From assembly GCA_913775525.1 (NCBI GenBank), contig CAJYLH010000012.1, positions 62,001 through 126,000 of the forward strand: a stretch of DNA of 64,000 bases, in the 5' to 3' direction. The notes under the pieces were generated by a model. It was not told where the DNA came from, searched no databases, and saw only the letters and a program-made list of their open reading frames with translations. Position numbers and translations under genes: made by a program. Positions 52,160-61,098 of the stretch are shown here, one piece after another (the first letter of the stretch is position 1; every line of letters begins with the position of its first letter). Origin of the DNA: an uncultured Chryseobacterium sp. (GTDB lineage: Bacteria; Bacteroidota; Bacteroidia; Flavobacteriales; Weeksellaceae).

Positions 52160-53230
52160 ATGAAAAACAGTCTTTTAATCCTTTTGGGAATCCCGTTTTC
52201 TGTTTGTGCACAGGAAATACCAAAACTTACCGATGAAATGGCGATAAAGCTGGCTGAAAAGCCCCTGCATTGCATCAATCAGGAATATCCTAATAAAACG
52301 GCCCATATCATCAACAATGCAGGGGAAGTTCCGTTGAGCCCAAAGGACCTGCACCCCAGTTTTTACGGGTGTTTCGACTGGCATAGCTCCGTACACGGCC
52401 ACTGGATGCTGGTACGGCTTCTCAAAACAAAACCGGATCTGAAAGCAGCCCAAGAAATTGAAGCTATTCTCGACCGTTCCCTGACTAAAGAAAACCTTCA
52501 GGCAGAAGCGGATTATTTTACCAAATACCAGCTTACCACTACCTTTGAAAGAACGTATGGCTGGGCCTGGCTGCTTAAACTGGATGAAGAACTCACAACC
52601 TGGAACCATCCCAAGGCTAAACTGTGGCACCACAACCTGAAGCCGTTAACGGATAAAATACTGGACTCGTGGAAAACATTCCTGCCTAAGCAGACGTATC
52701 CGAACCGTACCGGCGTTCATCCCAACACCGCATTCGCCATGGCTTTTGCCATCGACTGGGCCAGAGCCAATCAGGATAAGGCTTTTGAGGCTCAGCTGAT
52801 GGAAAAGGCTAACTATTTTTACCTGAAAGATGAAAAGACACCGGCTTATCTGGAACCTGACGGCTCAGATTTCTTTTCCCCAAGCCTGGAGATTGCAGAC
52901 CTGATGCGAAGGGTGCTTCCCCAAAAAGAATTTGTATTGTGGCTGAATAAATTTTATGAAAAACGCAGCCTGGAGAATATTGAAAAGATTCCTGTAGTCA
53001 GTGACCTGAGCGATTACCAGACCGTTCACCTGGTCGGACTGTCGTTTTCAAAAGCCTGGTGCATGAAAGGCATTGCCCAATCGCTTCCGGCCGGCCATCC
53101 GCTGAAAAAGCAGTTCAATACCAAAGCCAGCGTATTTTTATCCAATGGCTTACCGTTGCTGTTTCAGGGGAATTACGGCGGCGATCACTGGCTGGCCAGT
53201 TTTGCCGTCTATGCGCTGAAAGACGAGTAA
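52160..53230 (+). CDS. DUF2891 family exported protein
   Basis: 356 residues with a signal peptide (LLILLGIPFSVCAQ). The mature protein matches DUF2891: DLHPSFYGCFDWHSSVHGHWML near residue 65, TFERTYGWAWLLKLDEEL, EPDGSDFFSPSLEIADLM and YGGDHWLASFAVYAL. The helical Trp/His-rich pattern suggests an (alpha/alpha) barrel like that of carbohydrate-active enzymes, but no activity is established. Monocistronic. Confidence 0.85.
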   Translation: MKNSLLILLGIPFSVCAQEIPKLTDEMAIKLAEKPLHCINQEYPNKTAHIINNAGEVPLSPKDLHPSFYGCFDWHSSVHGHWMLVRLLKTKPDLKAAQEIEAILDRSLTKENLQAEADYFTKYQLTTTFERTYGWAWLLKLDEELTTWNHPKAKLWHHNLKPLTDKILDSWKTFLPKQTYPNRTGVHPNTAFAMAFAIDWARANQDKAFEAQLMEKANYFYLKDEKTPAYLEPDGSDFFSPSLEIADLMRRVLPQKEFVLWLNKFYEKRSLENIEKIPVVSDLSDYQTVHLVGLSFSKAWCMKGIAQSLPAGHPLKKQFNTKASVFLSNGLPLLFQGNYGGDHWLASFAVYALKDE

Positions 53231-53286
53231 ATACTTATGTGAATACTGAAATTGGATTTCAGGAGAGAAATCGACGGCAGATTACC

Positions 53287-53757
53287 TTAGTATCTGATCC
53301 CCGCTTTCTTCAGGATAAAGCTCAGCAGCCAGATTGGCCCGACCAGCAAAAACTGGAGGTCTTTGAGGAAAGACGGTTTCTTACCTTCGATCTTATGGCC
53401 TACGAACTGGAAGATCCAGGTGATGATAAAGACGGAAAGGTAAACCAGCCATGGCCTTTCCGTGCGGGTATTTACCCCGAATGCAAAACTTTCCATCAGC
53501 ACCATCAGCAGCAGCATGATGCTGCCGATCAGAAAAGACAGCCGCATATAGAATAAGGTGACCAGAGCCATGGCGGCAAGACTTACATAACTGATGCATC
53601 CGATATAAATAAAGCAGATGGATTTTGAAGGAATCAGCGAAATGAAGCCCAGGATCGTCCAGAATATCAGGGGCACACAGATCCAGTGGATCAGTTTATT
53701 GGTTGCATTTCTGTGGCTTTCTGCATATTCCGCAAAAAGCAGGTCAATTTTTCTCAT
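53287..53757 (-). CDS. Mpo1-like (DUF962) membrane protein
   Basis: 156 residues with about four membrane segments. The N-terminus RKIDLLFAEYAESHRNATNKLIHWICVPLIFW and the C-terminal FVGHKIEGKKPSFLKDLQFLLVGP match the Mpo1/DUF962 family, whose conserved histidines (HRN, IHW, GHK) bind iron. The yeast member is a dioxygenase that shortens 2-hydroxy fatty acids; the bacterial substrate is not known. I chose the ATG at 53757, which gives the standard N-terminus. Convergent with the DUF2891 gene. Confidence 0.85.
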   Translation of the reverse strand: MRKIDLLFAEYAESHRNATNKLIHWICVPLIFWTILGFISLIPSKSICFIYIGCISYVSLAAMALVTLFYMRLSFLIGSIMLLLMVLMESFAFGVNTRTERPWLVYLSVFIITWIFQFVGHKIEGKKPSFLKDLQFLLVGPIWLLSFILKKAGIRY

Positions 53758-53948
53758 ACCGGTCATTTGGAAGACACTAAAATAATAAAATTTTATAATT
53801 GGGCTCCATGATCGGTACTGAAAACTTGCATTACAAAAAAAAAACAAGTAATCCATCAGAGGTGCATCGATACAAATCAGGATTAAAATAAATGCAGATC
53901 GATATGGAAAATACCCAGATCCTCAATCACGACTTCCTTTGAATTCCT

Positions 53949-53956
53949 TACATTTG
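53949..53956 (+). promoter_or_regulatory. -7 box TACATTTG for the AraC-type regulator
   Basis: Exact TAnnTTTG match ending 5 nt before the ATG at 53961, predicting a leaderless transcript. Confidence 0.65.
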
Positions 53957-53960
53957 CGGT

Positions 53961-54806
53961 ATGTCTGTCCTGGAAAAATTCGGCGTTGAGATTTTTACGC
54001 AACATAATATCTTCGAGCGCATTGCGGTTGATAAACCTTTCCGTCCCGATAATCCGGCCTTTATCTTTATTAAGACCGGAACCATCAAAATGAAGCAGCA
54101 TTTCAGGGACCTGGAGCTTTCTGCCAATATGTTCATGGTAACCGACCCGGAGACTGTGTATGAAATGATCTCTGTCAGCGATGATTTCCAGTCCAGGATG
54201 GTATCGTACAAGCGTGAATTTATTTCAGCATTGTCACTCAAATTCAACAGGCTGATTACTTACCGGTATTTCAGGCAGCAGATGAATATCGGTGTTCCGT
54301 TTCAGGCTGATGAAATGGAAGTGGTGTGGAAGAGCGTCAATTTTCTGAAATATATCCTCGACTCTGAAACGGAAATGACCTACAAAAAGGAGATTGTGGA
54401 ACATCTGTTTTCTGTGTTCTGCTATCAGATGGCCGGAATCATCTCAAAAGAAGACAGCAATGCGATGAACCAGATGTCCAGGCAGGAGGAAATTGTCTTT
54501 ATCTTCCTGAACGACCTGGCCAAACACCATCATACGGAGCGTAGTGTGGAGTTCTATTCGGAGCGGCAGTCAATTACAACCAGACATCTTTCGGCAGTGG
54601 TCAAAGAAGTGACGGGAAAGTCTGCCAGCCAGGTGATTGCGCTGGTCGTTCTCAATGAGGCTAAAGTCTTGTTAAACTCCTCCAAAAAGCCGGTTTCGGA
54701 AATTTCTTCCATTCTGGGATTCAGCGATCCTTATTCGTTTTCCCATTTTTTCAAAAAACATTTAGGCGAAAGTCCGTCACAGTACAGGAATCAGTTCGAA
54801 AGCTGA
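53961..54806 (+). CDS. AraC family transcriptional regulator
   Basis: 281 residues. The N-terminal ~170 residues form a sensor domain beginning LEKFGVEIFTQHNIFERI, of unknown ligand. The C-terminal ~100 residues are the double helix-turn-helix: RQSITTRHLSAVVKEVTGKSASQV and PVSEISSILGFSDPYSFSHFFKKHLGESPSQYR, an intact AraC signature. It lies 89 nt upstream of the TolC/EmrA/EmrB-like operon in the same direction and is the likely regulator of that efflux pump. Confidence 0.92.
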   Translation: MSVLEKFGVEIFTQHNIFERIAVDKPFRPDNPAFIFIKTGTIKMKQHFRDLELSANMFMVTDPETVYEMISVSDDFQSRMVSYKREFISALSLKFNRLITYRYFRQQMNIGVPFQADEMEVVWKSVNFLKYILDSETEMTYKKEIVEHLFSVFCYQMAGIISKEDSNAMNQMSRQEEIVFIFLNDLAKHHHTERSVEFYSERQSITTRHLSAVVKEVTGKSASQVIALVVLNEAKVLLNSSKKPVSEISSILGFSDPYSFSHFFKKHLGESPSQYRNQFES

Positions 54807-54867
54807 AATCTTACATTTGAACATCTTTTTCCAAATTTCAAACATTTGTTTGACTTTCTCCATGTCC

Positions 54868-54875
54868 TAACTTTG
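54868..54875 (+). promoter_or_regulatory. -7 box TAACTTTG for the efflux operon
   Basis: Exact TAnnTTTG match, 20 nt before the ATG at 54896. A second match, TACATTTG at 54812-54819, lies upstream. The AraC-type regulator presumably acts here. Confidence 0.65.
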
Positions 54876-54895
54876 CACTCGTAAAACAAGGTACA

Positions 54896-56206
54896 ATGGT
54901 AAAGAATATAAAAACAGCACTGTCTATGATGGCAGCGGTCTTTCCTGCGCTGTTTTTTTCACAGGAAATCAGGCAGATGACCGCAGAAGAGGTAGCGCAG
55001 CTCGCGGTGCAGAACCATCAGCAACTGAAAGTCTCAGCACAGAACATTAATATTGCCCGGCAGAATACCGAAGTGGTAAAACTTCAGAAACTGCCTACGA
55101 TTACTGCATCCACAAGCCAGTTCTATCTGGGTAATGCGGTAGCTATCGATAAGGATTTTTCCAATACAACCACCATACAGATGCCGCATTACGGCAGTTC
55201 CTATGCCGTTCAGGCTACCCAGCTGATCTTCAAAGGAGGTCTAGTCAACAAATCCATTGAGCTGGCCGGACTGCGTGAACAGCTTTCTGAGCTGGATCTT
55301 GAGAAGAACAAGCAGGACGTGAAGTTCCTCGTCATTTCCAATTATCTGGATGTGTATAAAATCGTCAACCAGCAGGAAGTTTTCCGGAATAACAAAAAAC
55401 TTGCGCAGGAGCGGCTGAAAAACGTTCAAAAGTTTTATCAGCAGGGAATGGTGACCCGGAATGAAGTAATCCGTGGAGAGTTGGCGATTAAAAACCTCGA
55501 CCAGGGAATGCTGACGCTGGTGAATAACCGTAAAATCCTGAATTACAATCTTAGTATCGCTTTAGGCCTTCCGGAAGATACTCAGATTGTTCCCGTAGAA
55601 AATCTGGAAAATAAAGAAGCCGGAATCGGAATGGATTATTACATGACCCTTGCGCATGACAGCAATCCGGTTATGAAATCCGCGAAAACCAATATTGAGG
55701 TGGCGGATAAGAATATCGACATCATTAAAACAGACAAGATGCCGACGATAGCAGGATTTGGGGGCTATTCGCTCCAAAAACCCATCACTACAAGAAATCC
55801 GGTCCTGGATATGTATTCCGGAGGATGGCAGACCGGAGTTTCACTGACGTATAATATTGACAATCTTTATAAAACCAAAGAGAGGGTGAAACTTGGGGAA
55901 CTTCAGAAGAACCAGGCCTATGATGCCATGACACTCACGCAGCAGAATATCGATATGGCCGTAAATGCAGCGTATGTGAAATACCAGGAATCCATCCAGC
56001 AGGCAGACATCCTGAATGAGGCTAAAAAACTGGCGGAAGAGAACTATAAGATTACGGAAGCCAAGTACCTGAACCAACTTGCCGTGCAGGCCGAAATGAT
56101 TGATGCGCAGAACCAGAAGCTCCAGTCTGAACTGGATTTTGCCAATGCGGAAATCAATGTCCTGTACCAATACTACAATCTTCTGAAAACAACCGGAACC
56201 CTTTAA
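54896..56206 (+). CDS. TolC family outer-membrane efflux protein
   Basis: 436 residues with a signal peptide (MMAAVFPALFFSQ). Two similar halves of long coiled-coil helices with barrel strands are visible, such as LRNVQ-like QERLKNVQKFYQQGMVTRNEVIRGELAI and LAEENYKITEAKYLNQLAVQAEMIDAQNQ, as in TolC/OprM trimers that span the outer membrane and periplasm. It is first in an operon with the adaptor (18-nt gap) and the MFS pump. Confidence 0.92.
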   Translation: MVKNIKTALSMMAAVFPALFFSQEIRQMTAEEVAQLAVQNHQQLKVSAQNINIARQNTEVVKLQKLPTITASTSQFYLGNAVAIDKDFSNTTTIQMPHYGSSYAVQATQLIFKGGLVNKSIELAGLREQLSELDLEKNKQDVKFLVISNYLDVYKIVNQQEVFRNNKKLAQERLKNVQKFYQQGMVTRNEVIRGELAIKNLDQGMLTLVNNRKILNYNLSIALGLPEDTQIVPVENLENKEAGIGMDYYMTLAHDSNPVMKSAKTNIEVADKNIDIIKTDKMPTIAGFGGYSLQKPITTRNPVLDMYSGGWQTGVSLTYNIDNLYKTKERVKLGELQKNQAYDAMTLTQQNIDMAVNAAYVKYQESIQQADILNEAKKLAEENYKITEAKYLNQLAVQAEMIDAQNQKLQSELDFANAEINVLYQYYNLLKTTGTL

Positions 56207-56223
56207 TAACAGTACTGAAAACA

Positions 56224-57348
56224 ATGGAAAACAAGGAACATACAACCACCACAGCTCAGCCGGCTCCTGCTTCATCAGGTGCGGCGGCGAAGAAAAAAGA
56301 AACTAAGAAAAATAAGATCAGGGCCATCATTTCAAATATCGTGGTATTCCTGATCATCGGATTCGGCCTGTTCTGGCTGGTCCGGGAATATTTCCACGTA
56401 GGCGATAAGACCTATACGGAAGCAGCGCAGGTAGAAGAATTCATCAACCCGATCAATACCCGGGTTTCTGCATACATTAAAGATATTAGATTCATCGAGC
56501 ATCAGCAGGTGAAGAAGGGCGATACCCTGGTGATCTTAGATGACCGTGAAATCCTGACCCAGCTTGGACAGGCGGAAGCGGCTTACCAGAATGCCCTGGC
56601 ACAGCGTACAGCAACCAGCTCATCTGTCAATACCGTTTCCAACAATGTCAATGTAATGGAATCCAATATTGCCGGAGCCAAAGCCCGGTTATGGAACGCC
56701 GAACAGAATTTAAACCGGTATAAAAACCTGCTGGCCTCCGAGGCGGTCACCAGGCAGCAGTATGATCAGGTGAAAACGGAATATGATGCACAGAAAGCAG
56801 CTTACGAAACCCTGGTGAACCAGAAACAATCTGCCAATCTCTCCACCACGGAAGTGAAGAGCAAATTCGGGATTATTGATGCGGAAATCAAAAGGACCAA
56901 ATCTGCACTGGATATGGCAAAAATAAATTTATCCTATACCGTGATTACCGCTCCTTACGATGGCGTCATGGGAAGAAGGACGATCTCCGAAGGCCAGCTG
57001 ATCCAGCCCGGACAGCAGGTAGCCACCATCGTACTGAACGGACAGAAATGGGTCACCGCCAATTTCCTGGAAAGCCAGATGCCGGATGTGAAAATCGGGG
57101 AGAAGATGATGATGACGGCCGATGCTTTGGGAGGGAAATCATTTGAAGGAGTGGTAACAGCCATTTCAGCCGCTACCGGATCACGGTATTCCAGCGTACC
57201 GACGGATAATTCCACCGGAAACTTTATCAAAGTGCAGCAGCGGATCCCGGTACGGATCGAATTTACTTCCGCCAATAAAAAAGAAGATATTGCGAGGCTG
57301 AGCGCAGGGATGAATATGAATGTGAAAATTAATGCAGGCGAGAAATGA
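56224..57348 (+). CDS. HlyD/EmrA-type membrane fusion protein
   Basis: 374 residues. A Thr/Ala-rich cytoplasmic N-terminus precedes one membrane helix (ISNIVVFLIIGFGLFWLV, ~38-56). A lipoyl half-motif (NTRVSAYIKDIRFIEHQQVKKGDTLVIL) is followed by a coiled-coil hairpin (~100-205), the second lipoyl half (YDGVMGRRTISEGQLIQPG) and a beta-barrel domain (WVTANFLESQ). It links the MFS pump to the TolC-like channel. A 308-nt gap full of heptad repeats separates it from the pump gene. Confidence 0.92.
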   Translation: MENKEHTTTTAQPAPASSGAAAKKKETKKNKIRAIISNIVVFLIIGFGLFWLVREYFHVGDKTYTEAAQVEEFINPINTRVSAYIKDIRFIEHQQVKKGDTLVILDDREILTQLGQAEAAYQNALAQRTATSSSVNTVSNNVNVMESNIAGAKARLWNAEQNLNRYKNLLASEAVTRQQYDQVKTEYDAQKAAYETLVNQKQSANLSTTEVKSKFGIIDAEIKRTKSALDMAKINLSYTVITAPYDGVMGRRTISEGQLIQPGQQVATIVLNGQKWVTANFLESQMPDVKIGEKMMMTADALGGKSFEGVVTAISAATGSRYSSVPTDNSTGNFIKVQQRIPVRIEFTSANKKEDIARLSAGMNMNVKINAGEK

Positions 57349-57353
57349 TTTTG

Positions 57354-57393
57354 AGATATAAGATATCAGATGTCAGATATCAGATTTCAGACT
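57354..57393. repeat. Heptad array, GATATCA orientation
   Basis: Seven-nt units GATATCA, GATGTCA, GATATCA, GATTTCA follow one another directly after the EmrA-like stop. It is the inverse orientation of the two arrays downstream, so the RNA could fold back. Confidence 0.65.
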
Positions 57394-57482
57394 CCATATA
57401 AGTGATATGAATCTCATAGGTAAAAATAAATCTGATGGTCTGAAATAAGTCTGTAAAAACAGGCCGAAATTGGGGATATGAA

Positions 57483-57528
57483 CATCTGATATCTGGTGTC
57501 TGGTCTCTGAAATCTAACATCTAACATC
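57483..57528. repeat. Heptad array, TGATATC orientation
   Basis: Units TGATATC, TGGTGTC, TGGTCTC, TGAAATC, TAACATC, TAACATC in tandem, a degenerate 7-nt period. Confidence 0.65.
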
Positions 57529-57591
57529 AAATTGATTAGAAAAAATGAAAAACCACCAGTTAATAAAAAACAGAATTTTTAAAATGCTACC

Positions 57592-57645
57592 GTCTGATAT
57601 CTGATATCTGATGTCTGGTATCTGATATCTAAAATCTTACTTCTA
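57592..57645. repeat. Heptad array, TGATATC orientation, before the MFS pump gene
   Basis: Units TGATATC, TGATATC, TGATGTC, TGGTATC, TGATATC, TAAAATC. It ends 12 nt before the ATG at 57657, so unit-number changes would alter the leader of the pump gene. Confidence 0.7.
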
Positions 57646-57656
57646 ACAACCAAACA

Positions 57657-59249
57657 ATGTACAACAAAGGACTTTACCACGACTGGGTGCCGAAACCCGT
57701 ACAGCTCCTGCTGATGGTCTTGCTGCTTGCCGTAGTAATGCCGATCGGAGGGGTATATACCGGGAACATCAGTTACCTGGTCAGCGGAACCGGTTCCATG
57801 ACCGAATATTTTATGTGGGCCAATTACGCTTCCACCATCGGGATGGGAGCCTGTATGCCAATCGTGCTCAGGATGAAAATGCGGTTTAAGGTACGGGATA
57901 AAATGACTGTGCTCCTGGTTCTGCTGGGACTGCTAAGCTACATCAATTCCACGACCTATGAGCCCATGATTTTTGTATTCAGCTCATTAATCATCGGATT
58001 CCTGAAAATGATGGTTACCATAGAGCTTTTTCTTCCGTTGATGGCTATGATCGGCAACCGGGGAATGTTTTATGGTGCGTTTTATACGTTTGTGCTGGTG
58101 CTCAACCAGGTGTCAGCGTATTATGCCGTAGATATTTCCATCCGGTACAACTGGCAGCAGTTCTATGTGATCGTTGCGGTAGGATGTTTTGCGCTGGCTT
58201 TACTGCACTGGGTTTTTATGCATGATAAGTATTTTGCCCTGAAAGTGCCGCTGCATTACATCGACTGGCTCAGCATCCTGCTTTTCGTTTCCACATTTAT
58301 GTTTTCGGCTTACGTGTTCTCCTTCGGAAAACAGCAGGATTGGCTTCATTCCAATAAAATTGTGGATGCAGGTATCGCAGCTTTCGTAAGTTTTTCCTTA
58401 TTGGTGATCCGGCAGCTGACGCTGAAACGGCCGTATTTATCGTTCAAGATATTTTCAAAAAACAATGTGCTGCACGGCCTGTTCATGCTATTCTGGCTCG
58501 GGATGTTCCTGGGTACGACTTCCATTCAGAATACCTTCGCGGTAGGTGTCCTGGGATATGACCAGCTGACCAATGCACGCCTCAATCTACTGATGATTCC
58601 GGGACTGATACTCGCCGGTATAACGGCCATATTCTGGTTCAAAAGAGAAATTCCCTTGAAAATGTTCATCTTTTCAGGCTTTTCGGCCATGATGGGGTAC
58701 GCCATCATCATGTATTTTTCCATGGTGCTGGAATTTAATTATGATTACTGGTACCTGCCGATGTTCCTGAAAGGCTATGGAATGTGTTCATTGTTCATTT
58801 CCGTATGGTTTTACACCCTGGACAAGCTTGAAATGGATGATATGCTGGCTGCGATCGGGCTGGTCCTGGTCTGGAGGACGTTTCTGGCAGTCGGGATCTT
58901 CTCGGCGCTGTATTCATGGTTTCAGTACCGGTTCCAGGTCATTGCTGTCGGAGACCTGGCTGTATATCTGGATGGTATGACGCTTACACCTCAGAATGTC
59001 GCAGGAAATATGAAAACGATCCAGCTCAATGCGATCCTCATTGCAGGTAAAAAACTGTTCGGATACATTATCCTCGCCGGCTGCGGAGTGCTGCTGTACG
59101 TATTCACCCATCATTTCGGCCGTGAACGGTTTGAATATGTGCGTTTCATCAGGGTTCTGACCGGAAAATCAGTGATAGCCAGGAGAAGGCTGCGCGAAAG
59201 GAAAAAATTAATCGAAGAAATAAAAGACGCCGCAGGTCCTGCCGTCTGA
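57657..59249 (+). CDS. MFS efflux transporter (EmrB/DHA2-like)
   Basis: 530 residues with about 14 hydrophobic segments, the DHA2 (14-TM) drug:proton antiporter plan. The family's usual N-terminal acidic motifs are weak: the protein begins HDWVPKPVQLLLMVLLLAVVMP, and segments such as YASTIGMGACMPIVLRMKMRFKVRDK replace the canonical motif A. It is therefore a divergent member. A basic tail (ARRRLRERKKLIEEIKD) ends it. With the EmrA-like and TolC-like proteins it should form a tripartite exporter. Substrate unknown. Confidence 0.88.
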   Translation: MYNKGLYHDWVPKPVQLLLMVLLLAVVMPIGGVYTGNISYLVSGTGSMTEYFMWANYASTIGMGACMPIVLRMKMRFKVRDKMTVLLVLLGLLSYINSTTYEPMIFVFSSLIIGFLKMMVTIELFLPLMAMIGNRGMFYGAFYTFVLVLNQVSAYYAVDISIRYNWQQFYVIVAVGCFALALLHWVFMHDKYFALKVPLHYIDWLSILLFVSTFMFSAYVFSFGKQQDWLHSNKIVDAGIAAFVSFSLLVIRQLTLKRPYLSFKIFSKNNVLHGLFMLFWLGMFLGTTSIQNTFAVGVLGYDQLTNARLNLLMIPGLILAGITAIFWFKREIPLKMFIFSGFSAMMGYAIIMYFSMVLEFNYDYWYLPMFLKGYGMCSLFISVWFYTLDKLEMDDMLAAIGLVLVWRTFLAVGIFSALYSWFQYRFQVIAVGDLAVYLDGMTLTPQNVAGNMKTIQLNAILIAGKKLFGYIILAGCGVLLYVFTHHFGRERFEYVRFIRVLTGKSVIARRRLRERKKLIEEIKDAAGPAV

Positions 59250-59271
59250 AGAAACCTTGTTTTCACCAGTG

Positions 59272-59302
59272 AAGCCCTGTTCTTATTGTAAGAGCGGGGC
59301 TT
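59272..59302 (+). terminator. Terminator of the efflux operon
   Basis: A 14-bp stem (59272-59285 with 59289-59302), including two G-T pairs, with a 3-nt loop. The T-run is short (TTTG). Confidence 0.65.
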
Positions 59303-59322
59303 TGCGTCTAATGCTAATGCGT

Positions 59323-59420
59323 ATTGGCAGGAGCTTTTTCCCGCTATCCGCTCATACTCCTCGCGCCATTGCCTGCCCCGCGCCTGCTGTGGGGTAACCG
59401 CTCCTATCGGGGCTAGGCTG
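59323..59420. repeat. GC-rich intergenic element
   Basis: The stretch is clearly richer in GC than its surroundings and is non-coding in all frames. AGGAGC at the left (59329-59334) and GCTCCT at the right (59400-59405) could close a long foldback. It resembles a family of dispersed CCGCT-rich elements seen between genes in flavobacteria; copy number must be checked genome-wide. Confidence 0.5.
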
Positions 59421-59455
59421 AAGTGTTCTGTCTGAATTTTTTGCCAGAAAATGAT

Positions 59456-59488
59456 AAACCTTATGGCTTTTTAAAACCTATAAGGTTT
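59456..59488. repeat. Inverted repeat AAACCTTAT / ATAAGGTTT
   Basis: A 9-bp perfect inverted repeat (59456-59464 with 59480-59488) in the same intergenic region, possibly another dispersed palindrome. Confidence 0.5.
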
Positions 59489-59499
59489 GATAACAGTCA

Positions 59500-59528
59500 A
59501 AAAAATATCCCCTGAACTAGTCAGGGGA
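59500..59528 (-). terminator. Terminator of the VWA-MoxR genes
   Basis: On the minus strand TCCCCTGA (59528-59521) pairs with TCAGGGGA (59515-59508), followed by a run of T with one A. It is 28 nt past the MoxR-like stop. Confidence 0.8.
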
Positions 59529-59555
59529 CAGGATTTATAAGTTAAGTCCAAAATT

Positions 59556-61031
59556 TTAATTCCTGTAATACGGGTTGATTTCCGCAGAATCAAAAGTAAA
59601 GGCATTGCTGTTTTCAGATTTATCCAGCTTTTTGCTGATCGTCAGTGCCCATAAAACAAGCTCTTTGCAGAAGTTCTGGTCTTCCGGGCTCAGTCCTGAT
59701 GCATTTTCTTCCACTACGGTTGATAACGGGGCGATGCTGTCCAGCTTGCGGTAAAACTCTTCATCGGTATCATTATAATGAAGTTCCAGCTGGTTTTTAT
59801 TGAACCATTTGATCAGATCTGTATACGGGGTTTTGATGCTTTCTTTCTCCAGCTTGGAAATGCGTGGGAACAGGGTTTCAAACTGAGTCATCACAGCTTT
59901 GTCAATCAGGATTTTGGCCACGTAATCGGCACCTTCCTGTTCACCTTCGTAGACCAGTTCTATTTTTCCGGTTATAGAAGGGATGATCGATAAAAAGTCA
60001 AGCAGGCGGACGGTTGTTCTTTCAGCTCCGGATTCAATCAGTCTTAGCCTGGCTGCAGCCATCAGGTTTTCCATGGCACTGATGCTGAGACGGGCACTTA
60101 CACCGCTTTTCGCATCCACATATTCGCTGTCTCGTGCGGCAAAGGATACTTCTTCCAGAAGATCTTTTGCCAGATCCGGAATGTGGATTTTAGACTGTTC
60201 CTCGGCAGGAACCTGCGCTTCCTGTTCGGTAATCTGTCGCGCCAGCGCAATCGTCTGCGGGTAATGGGTGAAAATCTGGGAACCGATCCGGTCTTTCAAC
60301 GGGGTAACGATGCTGCCCCGGTTGGTATAATCTTCCGGATTGGCTGTAAACACAAACTGGATGTCCAGGGGCATCCTCAACTGGAATCCGCGGATCTGGA
60401 TGTCGCCTTCCTGCAGGATATTAAACAGGGAAACCTGGATCCTGGCCTGTAAATCCGGCAATTCATTCAGCACGAAGATGCAGCGGTTGGCGCGTGGGAT
60501 CATTCCATAATGCAGTACGCGTTCATCGGAATACGGAAGCTTTAATGTAGCTGCTTTGATCGGATCGATATCTCCAATAAGGTCGGCAACGTTTACATCC
60601 GGCGTGGCCAGCTTTTCAAAGAAACGTTCTGAGCGGTGTACCCATGAAATCGGGGTATCGTCACCCATTTCAGCAATCAGATCTCTGGCATATTTCGAGA
60701 TTGGCTGGAACGGGCTGTCGTTGATCTCAGAACCTTGTACAATCGGCATGTACTCATCGAGAAGGCTTACCATGCTTCTGGCAATCCTGGTTTTGGCCTG
60801 TCCGCGCAATCCGAGCAGGTTAATATGATGGCCGGCAAGCAGGGCTTTCTTCAGTTGCGGAACTACCGTATCTTCGTAGCCCCAAAGCCCTTCGAATACC
60901 GGTTCCTTCGCCCTGATCTTGGCAACCAGGTTCGTCTGGATTTCTTCATTAATGGTTTTGTGGGTATATCCTGAGTTTTTTAGTTCTTTAAATGTCGTAT
61001 CGTTTTTCATTGTATTTTGAGCAGTAATCAT
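59556..61031 (-). CDS. MoxR-type AAA+ ATPase (magnesium chelatase ChlI-like)
   Basis: 491 residues. The nucleotide site is GLRGQAKTRIARSM (Walker A-like, with Ala before Lys), and the Walker B strand is CIFVLNELPDL, where an Asn-Glu pair replaces the usual Asp-Glu; this is common in this subgroup. FVFTANPEDYTNRGS (sensor 1) and PLKDRIGSQIFTHYP (arginine finger) follow. MoxR ATPases usually work with VWA-domain partners as chaperones or assembly factors. The VWA gene is directly upstream on the same strand, separated by a 175-nt gap holding a heptad array. Confidence 0.88.
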   Translation of the reverse strand: MITAQNTMKNDTTFKELKNSGYTHKTINEEIQTNLVAKIRAKEPVFEGLWGYEDTVVPQLKKALLAGHHINLLGLRGQAKTRIARSMVSLLDEYMPIVQGSEINDSPFQPISKYARDLIAEMGDDTPISWVHRSERFFEKLATPDVNVADLIGDIDPIKAATLKLPYSDERVLHYGMIPRANRCIFVLNELPDLQARIQVSLFNILQEGDIQIRGFQLRMPLDIQFVFTANPEDYTNRGSIVTPLKDRIGSQIFTHYPQTIALARQITEQEAQVPAEEQSKIHIPDLAKDLLEEVSFAARDSEYVDAKSGVSARLSISAMENLMAAARLRLIESGAERTTVRLLDFLSIIPSITGKIELVYEGEQEGADYVAKILIDKAVMTQFETLFPRISKLEKESIKTPYTDLIKWFNKNQLELHYNDTDEEFYRKLDSIAPLSTVVEENASGLSPEDQNFCKELVLWALTISKKLDKSENSNAFTFDSAEINPYYRN

Positions 61032-61098
61032 TTAATAATATAGTCATTGTTAATTATCCTAAAATTTATTCTGATCTCAGATTCAAACCTAATACTTC

